64,000 nucleotides of DNA from Candidatus Brachybacterium merdavium. Its GTDB lineage: Bacteria > Actinomycetota > Actinomycetes > Actinomycetales > Dermabacteraceae. The position numbers and the translations under genes are program-made. The notes under the pieces were generated by a model. The model was not told the origin of the DNA. It did not search any database and worked only from the letters and a program-made list of their open reading frames with translations. The stretch covers positions 1-64,000 of the forward strand of contig DWZH01000093.1 of NCBI GenBank assembly GCA_019118275.1, in the 5' to 3' direction. This document shows positions 35,646-45,106 of the stretch, one piece after another. Positions within the stretch are counted from its first letter, which is position 1. Each line of letters starts with the position of its first letter.

Positions 35646-36737
35646 ATGACACCTTCAGCGACATCTTCAGCTCCCGCGGCAGGTACCGCTCCACGCATCG
35701 GCTTCGCCGCTCAGGTCGATCACACCGGGGTCGAGGTCGACGCCGGGCCCCCCTCCAGCTCCGGGCTGCGGGCCGGGACCGAGCTGTTCACCGCGGCCGA
35801 GCGATTGGGCTACGACGTCGGCTACGTGCGCACCCGGCACCTGCAGGACGCTCTGTCCTCCCCGCTGCTGTTCCTGGCCGCGCTCGGGCAGAGCGTGCAG
35901 CGGATGCAGCTCGGCACCGCGGTGATCCCGCTGCGGTTCGAGAACCCGGGTCGTCTCGCCGAGGATCTCGCGACCGCCGACCTGCTGCTGGGCGGGCGTC
36001 TGCGGGCCGGCCTCGGCTCCGGCTACTCCGCCCATGACGCCATGTACGTCGAGGCGTACGGGCAGATGCGCGGAGAGCGCGGCGAACACGTCGACCGAGT
36101 GCTGCACGAGCTGCTGGCGCTGCTGGACGGGCAGATCGTCTCCACGGCCGACGCCCACGTCGAGGGCGTGGAGCCGGGCACCCCGCTGCGCGTCCAGCCC
36201 CAGGTGCCGGGGCTGCGCTCGCGCCTCGCCTACGGGGCCGCGGGGGCCGAGCGGGCCGCGATGGCCGGCAGCGCGGGCCTGGGCCTGCAGCTGGCCACGA
36301 TGGTGCCCGACGATGGCTCCGGCCGCTCCTTCGAGAGCCTGCAGCTCGATGTCGTCGAGGCCTACCGGGAGGCGTCGCGCGCCGCTGGGTACGGGGAGGG
36401 TCACGTCATGGTCAGCCGGCAGATGATCCCGGTCACCGGGGACGCCGAGCTCGAGCGGTACGTGTCGCTGATCCCCCGGGAGCGCGCTGCCGCCCCCGGG
36501 GTCTCCGGCGAGCACCGCAGCCTGGAGATCGGTGGCCACGAGGCGGTCTACAGCCAGATCGTGCTCGACGACCCCTCCGTCGTGGCCCAGGCGCTGATCG
36601 CCGATCCCGTGGTGCAGGCCGCCGACGAGATCGTCCTGGTCCTGCCTTTCAGCGCGGACCGCACCGATCAGCTGCGGGTGCTGGAGAGCTTCGCGCGGGA
36701 CGTGGTCCCCCACCTGCTGGCCGCGATCGTCACCTGA
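35646..36737 (+). CDS. LLM-class flavin-dependent monooxygenase
   Basis: A 363-residue luciferase-like TIM-barrel protein. Features include an RIGFAAQVDHTG start, the PLLFLAALGQSVQRMQLGTA strand and the RLRAGLGSGY motif near residue 125, all typical of bacterial luciferase-like oxidoreductases. The family uses FMNH2 or F420 to oxidise varied substrates. The specific substrate is unknown. It faces glyS on the opposite strand with nine bases between stops, and no operon partner is evident. Confidence 0.85.
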   Translation: MTPSATSSAPAAGTAPRIGFAAQVDHTGVEVDAGPPSSSGLRAGTELFTAAERLGYDVGYVRTRHLQDALSSPLLFLAALGQSVQRMQLGTAVIPLRFENPGRLAEDLATADLLLGGRLRAGLGSGYSAHDAMYVEAYGQMRGERGEHVDRVLHELLALLDGQIVSTADAHVEGVEPGTPLRVQPQVPGLRSRLAYGAAGAERAAMAGSAGLGLQLATMVPDDGSGRSFESLQLDVVEAYREASRAAGYGEGHVMVSRQMIPVTGDAELERYVSLIPRERAAAPGVSGEHRSLEIGGHEAVYSQIVLDDPSVVAQALIADPVVQAADEIVLVLPFSADRTDQLRVLESFARDVVPHLLAAIVT

Positions 36738-36746
36738 CCGCTGCGG

Positions 36747-38138
36747 TCAGGCCCCGATGAGCCTGCCGGCGAGGTAGGACTCGACCTGGTCCAGCGCCAC
36801 CCGCTCCTGCGCCATCGAGTCGCGCTCGCGGACGGTGACGGCCTGGTCCTCGGCGGTCTCGAAGTCGACCGTGACACAGAACGGGGTGCCGATCTCGTCC
36901 TGGCGGCGGTAGCGGCGACCGATCGCCTGGGTGGAGTCCATCTCCACGTTCCAGTGCTGACGCAACGTCGCAGCGAGCTGCTCGGCACGGGGCACCAGGT
37001 CCGCGCTCTTGGACAGCGGCAGCACGGCGACCTTGACCGGGGCCAGTCGCGGGTCGAGCTTGAGCACGGTGCGCTTGTCGACGCCACCCTTGGTGTTGGG
37101 GGCCTCGTCCTCGGTGTAGGCGTCGACCAGGAAGGCCATCATCGAACGGGTCAGGCCGAAGCTCGGCTCGACCACGTAGGGCGTGTAGCGCTCGTTGGCG
37201 GCCTGGTCGAAGTACTGCATCTTGGTGCCCGAGGCGTCCGTGTGGGCACCCAGGTCGAAGTCGGTGCGGTTGGCGATGCCCATCAGCTCGCCCCACTCGC
37301 TGCTCTGGAAGCCGAAGCGGTACTCCAGGTCGATGGTGGCGGCGCTGTAATGGGCGCGCTCGGAGTCCGGGACGTCGAAGCGGCGCAGGTTGTCCGCATC
37401 GATGCCCAGATCGATGAACCACTTCCAGCAGGCCTCGACCCATTCGGTGAAGTCGCTGTCGGCCTGCTCGGCCGTGGTGAAGTACTCGATCTCCATCTGT
37501 TCGAACTCGCGGGTGCGGAAGATGAAGTTGCCCGGTGTGATCTCGTTGCGGAACGCCTTGCCGATCTGGCCGATGCCGAAGGGTGGCTTCATGCGGGAGG
37601 CGGTCACCACGTTCAGGAAGTTCACGAAGATGCCCTGAGCGGTCTCCGGACGCAGGTAGTGCAGGCCGGTCTCGTTGTCGACCGCCCCGAGATAGGTCTT
37701 GACCAGGCCCGAGAACTGCTGCGGATCGGTGTACTCGCCACGGTTGCCGCAGTTGGGGCAGGGCACCTCGGCCAGGCCACCCTCGGGGGCACGCCCCTTC
37801 TTCGCCTCGAAGCCCTCGATCAGATGGTCCTCACGGAAACGGTTGTGGCAGCTCTTGCACTCCACCAGCGGGTCGGTGAAGGTCTCCACGTGACCGGAGG
37901 CCTCCCACACCCGCCGCGGCAGGATGATGGAGGAGTCCAGGCCCACCATGTCGGCGCGGGACTGCACGAAGGTGCGCCACCACTGCTTTTTGATGTTCTC
38001 CTTGATCTCCACGCCCAGCGGGCCGTAGTCCCAGGCCGAACGGGTACCGCCGTAGATCTCACCGGAGGGGAACACGAAACCTCGCTTCTTCGCGAGAGCG
38101 ATGACGTTGTCCAACCTGCTGGCGGGGGCCTTGGCCAC
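36747..38138 (-). CDS. glyS: glycine--tRNA ligase (single-chain, eukaryote/archaeal type)
   Basis: A 463-residue class II aminoacyl-tRNA synthetase. Class II motif regions include [16 protein letters not shown] (motif 2) and [13 protein letters not shown] (motif 3). A CxxC zinc-like insertion is seen at CKSCHNRF and CPNCGNRG. The C-terminal anticodon-binding domain begins near [10 protein letters not shown]. Translation starts at GTG 38138 behind CAGGAG. It lies divergent to the zinc-uptake operon, whose Zur box lies about 120 bases away. It is the alpha2 homodimer type found in Actinobacteria. Confidence 0.96.
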   Translation of the reverse strand: MAKAPASRLDNVIALAKKRGFVFPSGEIYGGTRSAWDYGPLGVEIKENIKKQWWRTFVQSRADMVGLDSSIILPRRVWEASGHVETFTDPLVECKSCHNRFREDHLIEGFEAKKGRAPEGGLAEVPCPNCGNRGEYTDPQQFSGLVKTYLGAVDNETGLHYLRPETAQGIFVNFLNVVTASRMKPPFGIGQIGKAFRNEITPGNFIFRTREFEQMEIEYFTTAEQADSDFTEWVEACWKWFIDLGIDADNLRRFDVPDSERAHYSAATIDLEYRFGFQSSEWGELMGIANRTDFDLGAHTDASGTKMQYFDQAANERYTPYVVEPSFGLTRSMMAFLVDAYTEDEAPNTKGGVDKRTVLKLDPRLAPVKVAVLPLSKSADLVPRAEQLAATLRQHWNVEMDSTQAIGRRYRRQDEIGTPFCVTVDFETAEDQAVTVRERDSMAQERVALDQVESYLAGRLIGA

Positions 38139-38260
38139 GGGGGTCTCCTGGTGACGGGTGTGTAGGGAACTGGTCCAGCATAGCCACGCCCGCGCTGTGA
38201 CGGTGCCCACCGCGAGCGGCGTAGCAGGGGTGGCGGAGTTGCGCGCCCCCTGCTCCTTGG

Positions 38261-38275
38261 TGAGAATGATTGTCA
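38261..38275 (+). promoter_or_regulatory. Zur operator over the znuA start
   Basis: TGAGAATGATTGTCA is a 15-base near-palindrome that fits the Zur box form TGAnAATnATTnTCA at every fixed position. Its last base is the A of the ATG at 38275. Binding of zinc-loaded Zur would block transcription of a very short-leader or leaderless znuACB message. The zur gene is 2.8 kb downstream in the same cluster. Confidence 0.82.
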
Positions 38276-39288
38276 TGAAGATGGCCCCGCCCGCACCGCT
38301 CCTCAGCCGACGGTCCGCTCTCGTGCTCGCAGGACTCGGTGCGGGTGCCTCGATGCTGGCGGCCTGCGGGGGCGCGGAGGGCGCCGCTGATGGAGGGCTG
38401 ACCGTGGTCACCTCCTGCTATCCCCTCGCCTTCCTGGCCACCCGGGTGGGTGGCGACCGGGTCTCGCTGATCGATCTGACCAACCCCGGCATGGACTCCC
38501 ACGGGCTCGAGCTGTCCGTGCGCCAGGTCGTCCAGGTGCAGCAGGCTGATCTGGTGCTGCAGATCCCCGGCTTCCAGCCCGCCCTGGACGAGGCCGTCTC
38601 CTCCGCCGAGGGCCTGGAAGTGGTGGATGTCTCGGCCGTCACCCAGCTGCTGGCGTACGGAGAGGGCGCGGATCACATCCATGAGGGGGATGCCGAAGCC
38701 GACGGCCACGAGGACCACGGCGCCGAGAGCTCCGACGGCGGCCACGAGGGCGGGGGCCCCGAGGGGCATGATCACGGACCGCTGGACCCGCACTTCTGGC
38801 ACGACCCGCTGCGGATGGCCGAGGTCGGCGACGCGCTGGCCGAGCACCTGGCGCAGATCGCCCCCGAGGGGGGCGAGGACTTCTCCTCCGCCGCCGCACA
38901 GCTGCGCACCGAGCTCGAGGAGCTCGATGAGGAGCTGGCCTCCCGGTACGAGGAGCACGCGGATGCACCCTTCATCACCAGCCACGCCGCCTACACCTAC
39001 CTCGCTCAGCGCTACCACCTGCGACAGATCGGGATCGCCGGAGTGGATCCGGAGACGGAGCCGTCCCCGCAGCGCCTGCTGGAGCTCGAGCGGCTCATCG
39101 AGGACGAAGGGGTCTCGACCGTCTTCTTCGAGACCACCGCCTCCCCGAAGGTGGCACAGACCCTGGCCGAGAACGTCGGGATCGAGGCCGCCGAGCTCGA
39201 CAACCTCGAGACGCAGCTGGACGAGCAGCAGGACTACCCTGCCGTCATGCGTTCCAACAGCCGGGCCCTGATCGAGAGCTGGACATGA
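38275..39288 (+). CDS. znuA: zinc ABC transporter substrate-binding lipoprotein
   Basis: A 337-residue metal-binding lipoprotein of the cluster A-I family. The signal peptide ends in a lipobox (MLAACGG, Cys at about residue 27). A long His/Asp/Glu-rich loop spans about residues 127-170 ([16 protein letters not shown] then [14 protein letters not shown]), typical of zinc-binding proteins. It precedes DPHFWHDP, and other metal ligands are expected in [12 protein letters not shown]. The start at 38275 overlaps the Zur box; ATG 38281 is an alternative. It captures Zn(II) outside the cell for the permease encoded two genes on. Confidence 0.93.
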   Translation: MKMAPPAPLLSRRSALVLAGLGAGASMLAACGGAEGAADGGLTVVTSCYPLAFLATRVGGDRVSLIDLTNPGMDSHGLELSVRQVVQVQQADLVLQIPGFQPALDEAVSSAEGLEVVDVSAVTQLLAYGEGADHIHEGDAEADGHEDHGAESSDGGHEGGGPEGHDHGPLDPHFWHDPLRMAEVGDALAEHLAQIAPEGGEDFSSAAAQLRTELEELDEELASRYEEHADAPFITSHAAYTYLAQRYHLRQIGIAGVDPETEPSPQRLLELERLIEDEGVSTVFFETTASPKVAQTLAENVGIEAAELDNLETQLDEQQDYPAVMRSNSRALIESWT

Positions 39289-40061
39289 GGCCCGAGCAGG
39301 GTCGGGCCACCCCGGCTGTGATCGAGGTAGCCGGCGCCGACGTCTCCCTCGGCGGCACGCCGGTGCTGCACGGGGTCGACCTGCGGGTCGAGTCCGGCGA
39401 GCTGGTGGCGCTGTTGGGGGCCAATGGCTCGGGCAAGTCCACCTTGCTGCGTGTGGCCGTCGGCCTCTACACCCCACAGGCCGGCACCGCCCGCCTGTGG
39501 GGAACGCCCGCGCACCGGCCCCAGGCCCATGACCGCCTCGGGTACGTGCCCCAGGACACCTCCGATGCCGGGTCCATCCCCACCACTGCGCGCGAGACCG
39601 TCGCCACCGGCCTGCTGGGCACCCGCCGGTGGCTGCTGCGACGGCGCGACCCCCGCGTGATGCGGGCCCTGACCCAGGTCGGCATCGCCCATCTGGCCGA
39701 CCGGCCGATCACCCGCATGTCCGGGGGGCAGCGGCGCCGCGTGATGATCGCTCGTGCCCTCGTGCGCGATCCCGAGCTGCTCGTGCTCGACGAGCCGTTC
39801 GCCGGCGTCGACCTGTCCACCCAGGACGCGATCGCCGCACTGTTCCGCGAGCTGTCCGCGCGCGGCACCACCATCGTGGTCGTGCTGCACGAGCTCGGAC
39901 CGATGAAGGGCGATATCCGCCGCGCTGTCGTGCTCGATCACGGACGCATCGTCCACGACGGCCCGGAGTCGGAGCGGCCGACGCTGGACCCCGGCCATGA
40001 CCACGTCACCGTCGTCGATCACATCGACGAGTGCCTCGGACAGGAGATCCATCCGGCATGA
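39285..40061 (+). CDS. znuC: zinc ABC transporter ATP-binding protein
   Basis: A 258-residue ABC ATPase. Walker A is GANGSGKST near residue 45. The signature is MSGGQRRRVMIARAL and Walker B LLVLDEPFAGVD. The switch His is in VVLHELG. The start overlaps the znuA stop by four bases, so it is coupled to it. It powers Zn(II) import with the next gene product. It has a C-terminal His-containing tail (DPGHDHVTVVDH). Confidence 0.94.
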   Translation: MRPEQGRATPAVIEVAGADVSLGGTPVLHGVDLRVESGELVALLGANGSGKSTLLRVAVGLYTPQAGTARLWGTPAHRPQAHDRLGYVPQDTSDAGSIPTTARETVATGLLGTRRWLLRRRDPRVMRALTQVGIAHLADRPITRMSGGQRRRVMIARALVRDPELLVLDEPFAGVDLSTQDAIAALFRELSARGTTIVVVLHELGPMKGDIRRAVVLDHGRIVHDGPESERPTLDPGHDHVTVVDHIDECLGQEIHPA

Positions 40062-40975
40062 TCTCGGCTCTCGACATCCTCACCTCGGGCGTGCTGCGCT
40101 ATCCGCTGATCATCGCGATCCTGATCGGTCTGACCGCCCCGGTGGTGGGCACCTTCCTGGTGCAGAAACGGCTGTCCCTGCTCGGCGACGGCCTGGGCCA
40201 CGTGGCCCTCACCGGCGTCGCGGTGGGCTGGCTGGTGGGGGCCTGGACCTCGGCCGGTCCCGCCGATCTGCTCGCCATCCCCGGGGCCCTGGTCGCCTCG
40301 GTCATCGGCGCACTGGCCATCGAGTACGTCCGCGAGATCGGCCACACCAGCCGTGACGTGGCCCTGGCGATCCTCTTCTACGGCGGCATCGCCGGCGGCG
40401 TGGTCATCATCCAGCTGGCCGGCGGCACCTCCCAGAACCTCATGGGCTACCTGTTCGGCTCCCTGTCGACGGTCACCGCGCCCGACGTGGTGATCGCGGT
40501 GGTGCTGGCGGTCGTGGTGCTCGGCATCGGACTGGGCCTCAGCGGCCTGCTGGCCGCGGTCACCAGCGACGAGGAGTTCGCCCGCGCCTCCGGCCTGCCG
40601 GTGCGGGCCGTGAACATCCTGATCGCGGTGATGGCGGCCCTGACGGTCACGCTGTCGATGCGGATCGTGGGCGCCCTGATGGTCTCGGCACTGATGATCG
40701 TCCCCGTGGCAGCCGCCCAAACCCTCGTGGAGGGCTTCACCCGCACCATGCGCACGGCCATGGCGATCGCGGTGTTCTGCTCACTGGGCGGACTGGTGAT
40801 CACGGTGTACGTCGACCTGCCGCCGGGCGGCGTGATCGTCCTGCTGTCGATCGGGGTGTACGCGCTGGGACTGATCACCAAGGCGGTGCTGCCCGAGCGG
40901 CGGGCGGAGCGCGAGAGACGCCCCGACGCCGCGCCCGGCACGGGGACCCGGCCGCTGCCCTCCGCTGCCGGCTGA
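40058..40975 (+). CDS. znuB: zinc ABC transporter permease
   Basis: A 305-residue ABC-3 family membrane permease with about eight or nine helices. The conserved LSLLGDGLGHVALTGVAVGW segment lies near residue 40. I chose the ATG at 40058, which overlaps the znuC stop (ATGA), over an upstream codon inside znuC. The C-terminal tail is basic and Pro-rich. It forms the zinc channel of the ZnuABC system. Confidence 0.94.
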   Translation: MISALDILTSGVLRYPLIIAILIGLTAPVVGTFLVQKRLSLLGDGLGHVALTGVAVGWLVGAWTSAGPADLLAIPGALVASVIGALAIEYVREIGHTSRDVALAILFYGGIAGGVVIIQLAGGTSQNLMGYLFGSLSTVTAPDVVIAVVLAVVVLGIGLGLSGLLAAVTSDEEFARASGLPVRAVNILIAVMAALTVTLSMRIVGALMVSALMIVPVAAAQTLVEGFTRTMRTAMAIAVFCSLGGLVITVYVDLPPGGVIVLLSIGVYALGLITKAVLPERRAERERRPDAAPGTGTRPLPSAAG

Positions 40976-41039
40976 CCGTCGCGTTCGGCGCGTCACCTCC
41001 CCATGGAGGTCACAGCCGCGATGGGGGACAATCTGCACC

Positions 41040-41447
41040 ATGCAACGGAATACCCGCCAGCGCACCGCGATCCTCGAGACCCTTGCGCGGCAGGACGACT
41101 TCCGCAGTGCACAGCAGATCCACGAGCAGATGAAGAGCGACGGGGAGACGGTCGGACTGGCCACCGTCTACCGCACCCTGCAGGCCCTGACCCGCACCGG
41201 CCGCCTGGACGTCCTGGTGGCAGGCGACGGGGAGTCCCTGTACCGGCAGTGCGAGGCCAGCGGCCATCACCACCACCTGGTCTGCCGTGAGTGCGGGCGC
41301 ACCGTGGAGTTCCTGGCCCCGAAACTGGAAGCCGCCATGTCCGCCATCGCCGGGGACCACGGCTTCACCGACCTGGACCACACGCTCGAGGTCTTCGGAC
41401 TGTGCACGAAGCACTCGCGGACCGACGAGACGGAGCCGGGCCGATGA
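41040..41447 (+). CDS. zur: Fur-family zinc regulator (Zur)
   Basis: A 135-residue Fur-family repressor. The N-terminal winged helix includes SAQQIHEQM and TVYRTLQAL. The metal-rich hinge holds GHHHHLVCRECG with Cys82 and Cys85. The C-terminal half has a second site reduced to Cys122 and His125 (GLCTKH), where Zur proteins usually have CxxC. Its place just after znuACB and the Zur box before znuA make zinc the likely co-repressor. The next gene overlaps its stop. Confidence 0.92.
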   Translation: MQRNTRQRTAILETLARQDDFRSAQQIHEQMKSDGETVGLATVYRTLQALTRTGRLDVLVAGDGESLYRQCEASGHHHHLVCRECGRTVEFLAPKLEAAMSAIAGDHGFTDLDHTLEVFGLCTKHSRTDETEPGR

Positions 41448-41992
41448 TGGAATGGGTCCAGACGCTGCCCATCGTCGGGGGCGTGGCGTTCCTGTACCTG
41501 GTGATCCTGCTGCGCGCCGGCGGCACCTACGCGCTGGGGCGTGGGGCGCGCAAGGCCGCCAACCGCGGCAAGGTCGCGGCATGGCTGGAGTCCGAGCGGG
41601 TCGAGCGCGCCAGCCGCATCATCAACAAGTGGGGCGCCCCGGTGGTCGCCTTCAGCTTCCTGACCGTCGGCTTCCAGACCGCTGCCAACGCCGCCGCGGG
41701 CCTGACCGGGATGTCCCTGAAGAGGTACCTGCCCGCGCTCGCCGTCGGCGGTTTCGCGTGGGCGGTGATCTACGCGACCGTCGGCCTGGCCGCGGTCGCG
41801 CTGTGGCTCGAGCTGTTCCTGCACTCCCCCTGGGCCGCCGTGGCGGCACTGGCCCTGGTCGTGGTGCTGATCATCTATCTCGTCGGACACAGGCGCCGCA
41901 CGGGTCACACCATCGCCCCCATCGGTACCGGCGACGAGGGCGAGAACGGCGAGGACGCGTCCCGCTCCGAGATGCCCGCCTCCCGGCCGTGA
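41444..41992 (+). CDS. DedA-like membrane protein
   Basis: A 182-residue membrane protein with about four or five hydrophobic helices and a hydrophilic acidic tail. The WGAPVVAFSFLTVGFQTAANAA region and LKRYLPALAVGG resemble the second half of DedA/VTT-domain proteins, but the RxxPG motif is not present, so the family is probable only. The start ATG overlaps the zur stop by four bases, suggesting co-translation. A link to zinc handling is not shown. Confidence 0.7.
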   Translation: MMEWVQTLPIVGGVAFLYLVILLRAGGTYALGRGARKAANRGKVAAWLESERVERASRIINKWGAPVVAFSFLTVGFQTAANAAAGLTGMSLKRYLPALAVGGFAWAVIYATVGLAAVALWLELFLHSPWAAVAALALVVVLIIYLVGHRRRTGHTIAPIGTGDEGENGEDASRSEMPASRP

Positions 41993-41995
41993 GGC

Positions 41996-42796
41996 TCAGC
42001 CCGCGGTGACCGGGGCGTCGATCGCTCCCCCGTAGCGCCGGTCACGGCGGGCGTAGTCGGTGATCGCCCTCCACAGCACGAGCCGATCCACATCCGGCCA
42101 CAGCTCCTCGACGAAGACGAGCTCGGCGTAGGCGGACTGCCACAGCAGGAAGTTCGAGGTGCGCTGCTCACCGCTGGTGCGGATGAACAGGTCCACATCG
42201 GGCATGTCCGGGTCGTTCAGCCGGCGCGCCAGGCTCGCCTCGGTGATGCCTCGCCCGCTCAGATGCCCGGCACGGGCCTCCTCGGCGATCTCCCGGACCG
42301 CGTCGACGATCTCGGCCCGGCCCCCGTAGTTCACGCACATGTACAGGGTCATCCGCGTGTTCGAGGCGGTCAGCCGCTCGGCCTCCTGCAGCTCCCTGAT
42401 CACGCTGCCCCAGAGCCGCTGGGGGCGACCGATCCATACGACCCGCACGCCCCAGGCGTTCAAGGTGTCGCGCTGACGACGCAGCACCCGGCGGGAGAAA
42501 CCCATCAGGAAGCGCACCTCCTCCGGGGAGCGCTTCCAGTTCTCGGTGGAGAAGGCATAGGCCGACAGGTGGCTCACGCCGATCTCCAGCGCCCCGGCGA
42601 CCACGTCCAGCAGGGCGGCCTCACCCGCTTCGTGCCCGGCGGTGCGCGGCAGACCCCGACGGTTGGCCCAGCGGCCGTTGCCGTCCATCACCACGGCGAC
42701 GTGGGCAGGGACGGTCGGCGCGGGCAGCTGCGGGGCGCGCTGCCCGCTGGGATGGTCGTAGGGGTCCTGGTACGAACCGGCGGATGCACCGGGCAT
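41996..42796 (-). CDS. uppS: isoprenyl (undecaprenyl) diphosphate synthase
   Basis: A 266-residue cis-prenyltransferase that builds the lipid carrier for cell-wall precursors. The catalytic Asp motif [21 protein letters not shown] is near residue 35. The downstream [16 protein letters not shown] and the C-terminal [21 protein letters not shown] motifs are all present. A ~30-residue N-terminal extension is rich in Pro and Ser. It follows recO on the same strand by about 30 bases. This recO-uppS order is usual in Actinobacteria. Confidence 0.95.
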   Translation of the reverse strand: MPGASAGSYQDPYDHPSGQRAPQLPAPTVPAHVAVVMDGNGRWANRRGLPRTAGHEAGEAALLDVVAGALEIGVSHLSAYAFSTENWKRSPEEVRFLMGFSRRVLRRQRDTLNAWGVRVVWIGRPQRLWGSVIRELQEAERLTASNTRMTLYMCVNYGGRAEIVDAVREIAEEARAGHLSGRGITEASLARRLNDPDMPDVDLFIRTSGEQRTSNFLLWQSAYAELVFVEELWPDVDRLVLWRAITDYARRDRRYGGAIDAPVTAG

Positions 42797-42827
42797 GGGT
42801 CCTCCTGGGTCGGTCGCTCGGGCGCGG

Positions 42828-43559
42828 TCAGCGCTCGACGTAGCTCAATGAGCGCACCGAGCGCTCCAGGTGCCAGGTCACCGTATCGGTGATCAGGCGC
42901 CCCGCCTCGTCGGCGATGGTGGCCTCGGTAGGGACCACATTCTCCCAGTCCCCGGCGAGCAGGAAGATCATGTGCTCGACGGCCGCCTGCCGCACGGCGA
43001 CCGCACCGGGGCGACGGCAGGAGGTGCACACCAGACCCCCGGCGCGGACGTCCAGGGCGTGATGGGGGCCGGGGGCACCGCAGCCCGCACAGACCTGCAG
43101 CTCGGGAGCCCAGCCGGAGATCGCCAGCGTGCGCAGCAGGAAGGAGTCCAGCACCAGCGGAGCGGGCAGGTGGCCCTCGGCCATCGCCCGCAGGGCTCCG
43201 ACCAGCATCAGGAAGCCGCGCTGATTGGGGTCGACCACCTCGTCGGTGAGCCGATCGGTGGTCTCGAGCATCGCGCTGGCCGCCGTGAAGCGCCCGTAGT
43301 CGGCGCTGATCGCCTGGGCGAAGGTCTCGATCGTGACCACCTGGGTGACGGTGTGCAGGGAGCGTCCCGCGTACAGCTGCACGTCGACCAGGGTGAACGG
43401 CTCCAGCCTTGCCCCGAAGCGGCTGCCGGTGCGGCGCACCCCCTTGGCGACGGCGCGGACCTTGCCGTGGCGGCGGGTGAGCAACGTGATGATGCGGTCC
43501 GCCTCGCCGAGCGGATGGGTGCGCAGGACGATCGCATCGTCACGGTAGAGCTTGGACAT
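42828..43559 (-). CDS. recO: DNA repair protein RecO
   Basis: A 243-residue recombination mediator that loads RecA through RecF-type repair. The OB-fold N-terminus begins [20 protein letters not shown]. The C-terminal helical domain contains a four-Cys zinc motif (CAGCGAPG then CTSCRRPG). The length is normal for the family. It is the first gene of the recO-uppS pair. Confidence 0.95.
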   Translation of the reverse strand: MSKLYRDDAIVLRTHPLGEADRIITLLTRRHGKVRAVAKGVRRTGSRFGARLEPFTLVDVQLYAGRSLHTVTQVVTIETFAQAISADYGRFTAASAMLETTDRLTDEVVDPNQRGFLMLVGALRAMAEGHLPAPLVLDSFLLRTLAISGWAPELQVCAGCGAPGPHHALDVRAGGLVCTSCRRPGAVAVRQAAVEHMIFLLAGDWENVVPTEATIADEAGRLITDTVTWHLERSVRSLSYVER

Positions 43560-43700
43560 CGTGCCTCGAGACTACGACGCCCCGCGCCCGCCGCTGGTCA
43601 GGTCGGTCGCAGTGTCGCCGGGAGCTGCCTCACGCTGCCGGCGGCGGGCCGACCGGTAGATGGAGGCACTTCGGGCTCTCGGGCACGGCATGATGGCGAT

Positions 43701-44420
43701 ATGGGAATTTTCGCACTGCTGCGACGAGACGACGAGGCCGAGCGCACCACCCGCGAGGCGCTGCGGGAGGCCCGCTCGGGAGCCGACGAGGCCGAAGGCG
43801 GCGGAGCACTGCTGCGCCTGGTGGAGTCCTTCCGGGACATCGGGCTGGACGGCAGGCTCGCCTACTCCTCCGCGAGGCAGGCTGCCCGCCGGGCCCAGCG
43901 CGGCCGGGGACGTCGCCGGCCCGCTGTCGCCGTCCGCCGTCTGGTGCGACGGCACCGGCGCGGGGTGACCCTGGCCGGCTTCCTGACCGGGCTGGGCGGC
44001 ATCTTCACCCTGCCCGTCCTGCTGCCCACCAACGTCTTCGAGTTCTATGTGCAGACCACCCGCATGGTCGGTGCGATCGCCGCGGTGCGCGGCTATGACC
44101 TCGAGGATCCGGAGGTGCGCGCCCGCGTGCTGGCCGCCCTGATGGGCGAGGAATCCGGTGACGTGCTGGGCAGCGTGGGGCTCGGTCCCGTGGCGGGGGC
44201 CGCGAGCCGCCAGGTGGCCAAACGCCTCCCCGGGACCGTCGAGTCCCAGATCGCCGGCGCCCTGGGCGGCCGCATCCTGCGCCGCTTCGGGCTGCGCTCG
44301 GTGCGCCTGTTCGGCAAGGCGATCCCGGGCCTGGCCGGTGTGGTGGGGGCGATCGCCGATCGCCGGCAGCTGAACAAGATCGCCCGGGCGGCGCAGGAGA
44401 TCTTCCCACCCCTGCCCTGA
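43701..44420 (+). CDS. EcsC-family protein
   Basis: A 239-residue protein. A basic N-terminal third (QAARRAQRGRGRRRPAVAVR) precedes a region with hydrophobic segments and the pattern of EcsC proteins (TLAGFLTGLGGIFTLPVLLP, TTRMVGAIAAVRGYD and FGLRSVRLFGKAIPGLAGV). EcsC-related proteins are membrane-associated and poorly understood. I use the ATG at 43701. No strong ribosome site precedes it. It runs divergently from recO. Confidence 0.78.
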   Translation: MGIFALLRRDDEAERTTREALREARSGADEAEGGGALLRLVESFRDIGLDGRLAYSSARQAARRAQRGRGRRRPAVAVRRLVRRHRRGVTLAGFLTGLGGIFTLPVLLPTNVFEFYVQTTRMVGAIAAVRGYDLEDPEVRARVLAALMGEESGDVLGSVGLGPVAGAASRQVAKRLPGTVESQIAGALGGRILRRFGLRSVRLFGKAIPGLAGVVGAIADRRQLNKIARAAQEIFPPLP

Positions 44421-44469
44421 GCGGCCGTGGCCGGCCCCACCGAGTCCCGCCGTGGGGCAGGATGGCCGG

Positions 44470-45063
44470 ATGCGTGTGTTCGTCTCGATCCGCCCGTCGG
44501 CCGATGCTCGCCTGCATCTGCAGAACGCCCTGGACGAGGTGCGTCAAACCGCGGGACAGTCCCTGCGCTGGGGTGATGCCGATCAGTGGCACCTGACCCT
44601 CGCCTTCCGGCCAGACCTTCCCGAGGGTGCCGTCCCCGATGCGCTCGATGACCTGGCGGCGATGGCCTCCGGCCACGGTCCGTTGACCCTGCACCTGTCG
44701 GGCGCCGGCTCCTTCAGCGGCCGCACCCTGTGGATCGGGGTGGGGGGCGAGGTCAGCCGGCTGGAGTCCCTGATGCGCGAGGAGCTGCTGGGAGAGCCCG
44801 ACCGCGAGCGCCGCAGGGCTCATCTGACGGTCGCTCGGGTCTCCGCCCGCGCACCCCGCCCGCCGCGGCGCCGCACCCGCTGGTCGGTGCCCGCACCGGA
44901 CCCGACCCGGATCCTGCTGGCCGACGCGGTCCGGGCCCTGTCCGTCTACCGGGGACCGGCGTGGGAGTCCACCGAGCTGGAGCTGGTGGCCTCCCATCTC
45001 GGCCAGGGCCGCTTCGGCGGGCCGCTGCACGAGGTGCTCGGCACCGTGCCGCTCGGCCCCTGA
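44470..45063 (+). CDS. thpR: RNA 2',3'-cyclic phosphodiesterase (2H family)
   Basis: A 197-residue 2H phosphoesterase. The two HxTx motifs that define the active site are WHLTLAF near residue 38 and RAHLTVARV near residue 117, so the catalytic pair is intact. Family members open 2',3'-cyclic phosphates on RNA ends. I use the ATG at 44470; one six codons upstream is possible. It follows the EcsC gene by about 50 bases. Confidence 0.88.
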   Translation: MRVFVSIRPSADARLHLQNALDEVRQTAGQSLRWGDADQWHLTLAFRPDLPEGAVPDALDDLAAMASGHGPLTLHLSGAGSFSGRTLWIGVGGEVSRLESLMREELLGEPDRERRRAHLTVARVSARAPRPPRRRTRWSVPAPDPTRILLADAVRALSVYRGPAWESTELELVASHLGQGRFGGPLHEVLGTVPLGP

Positions 45064-45106
45064 TCACCGCGCCATAATCGCAGGGAGGACATCGCAAGGA
45101 GGACGT

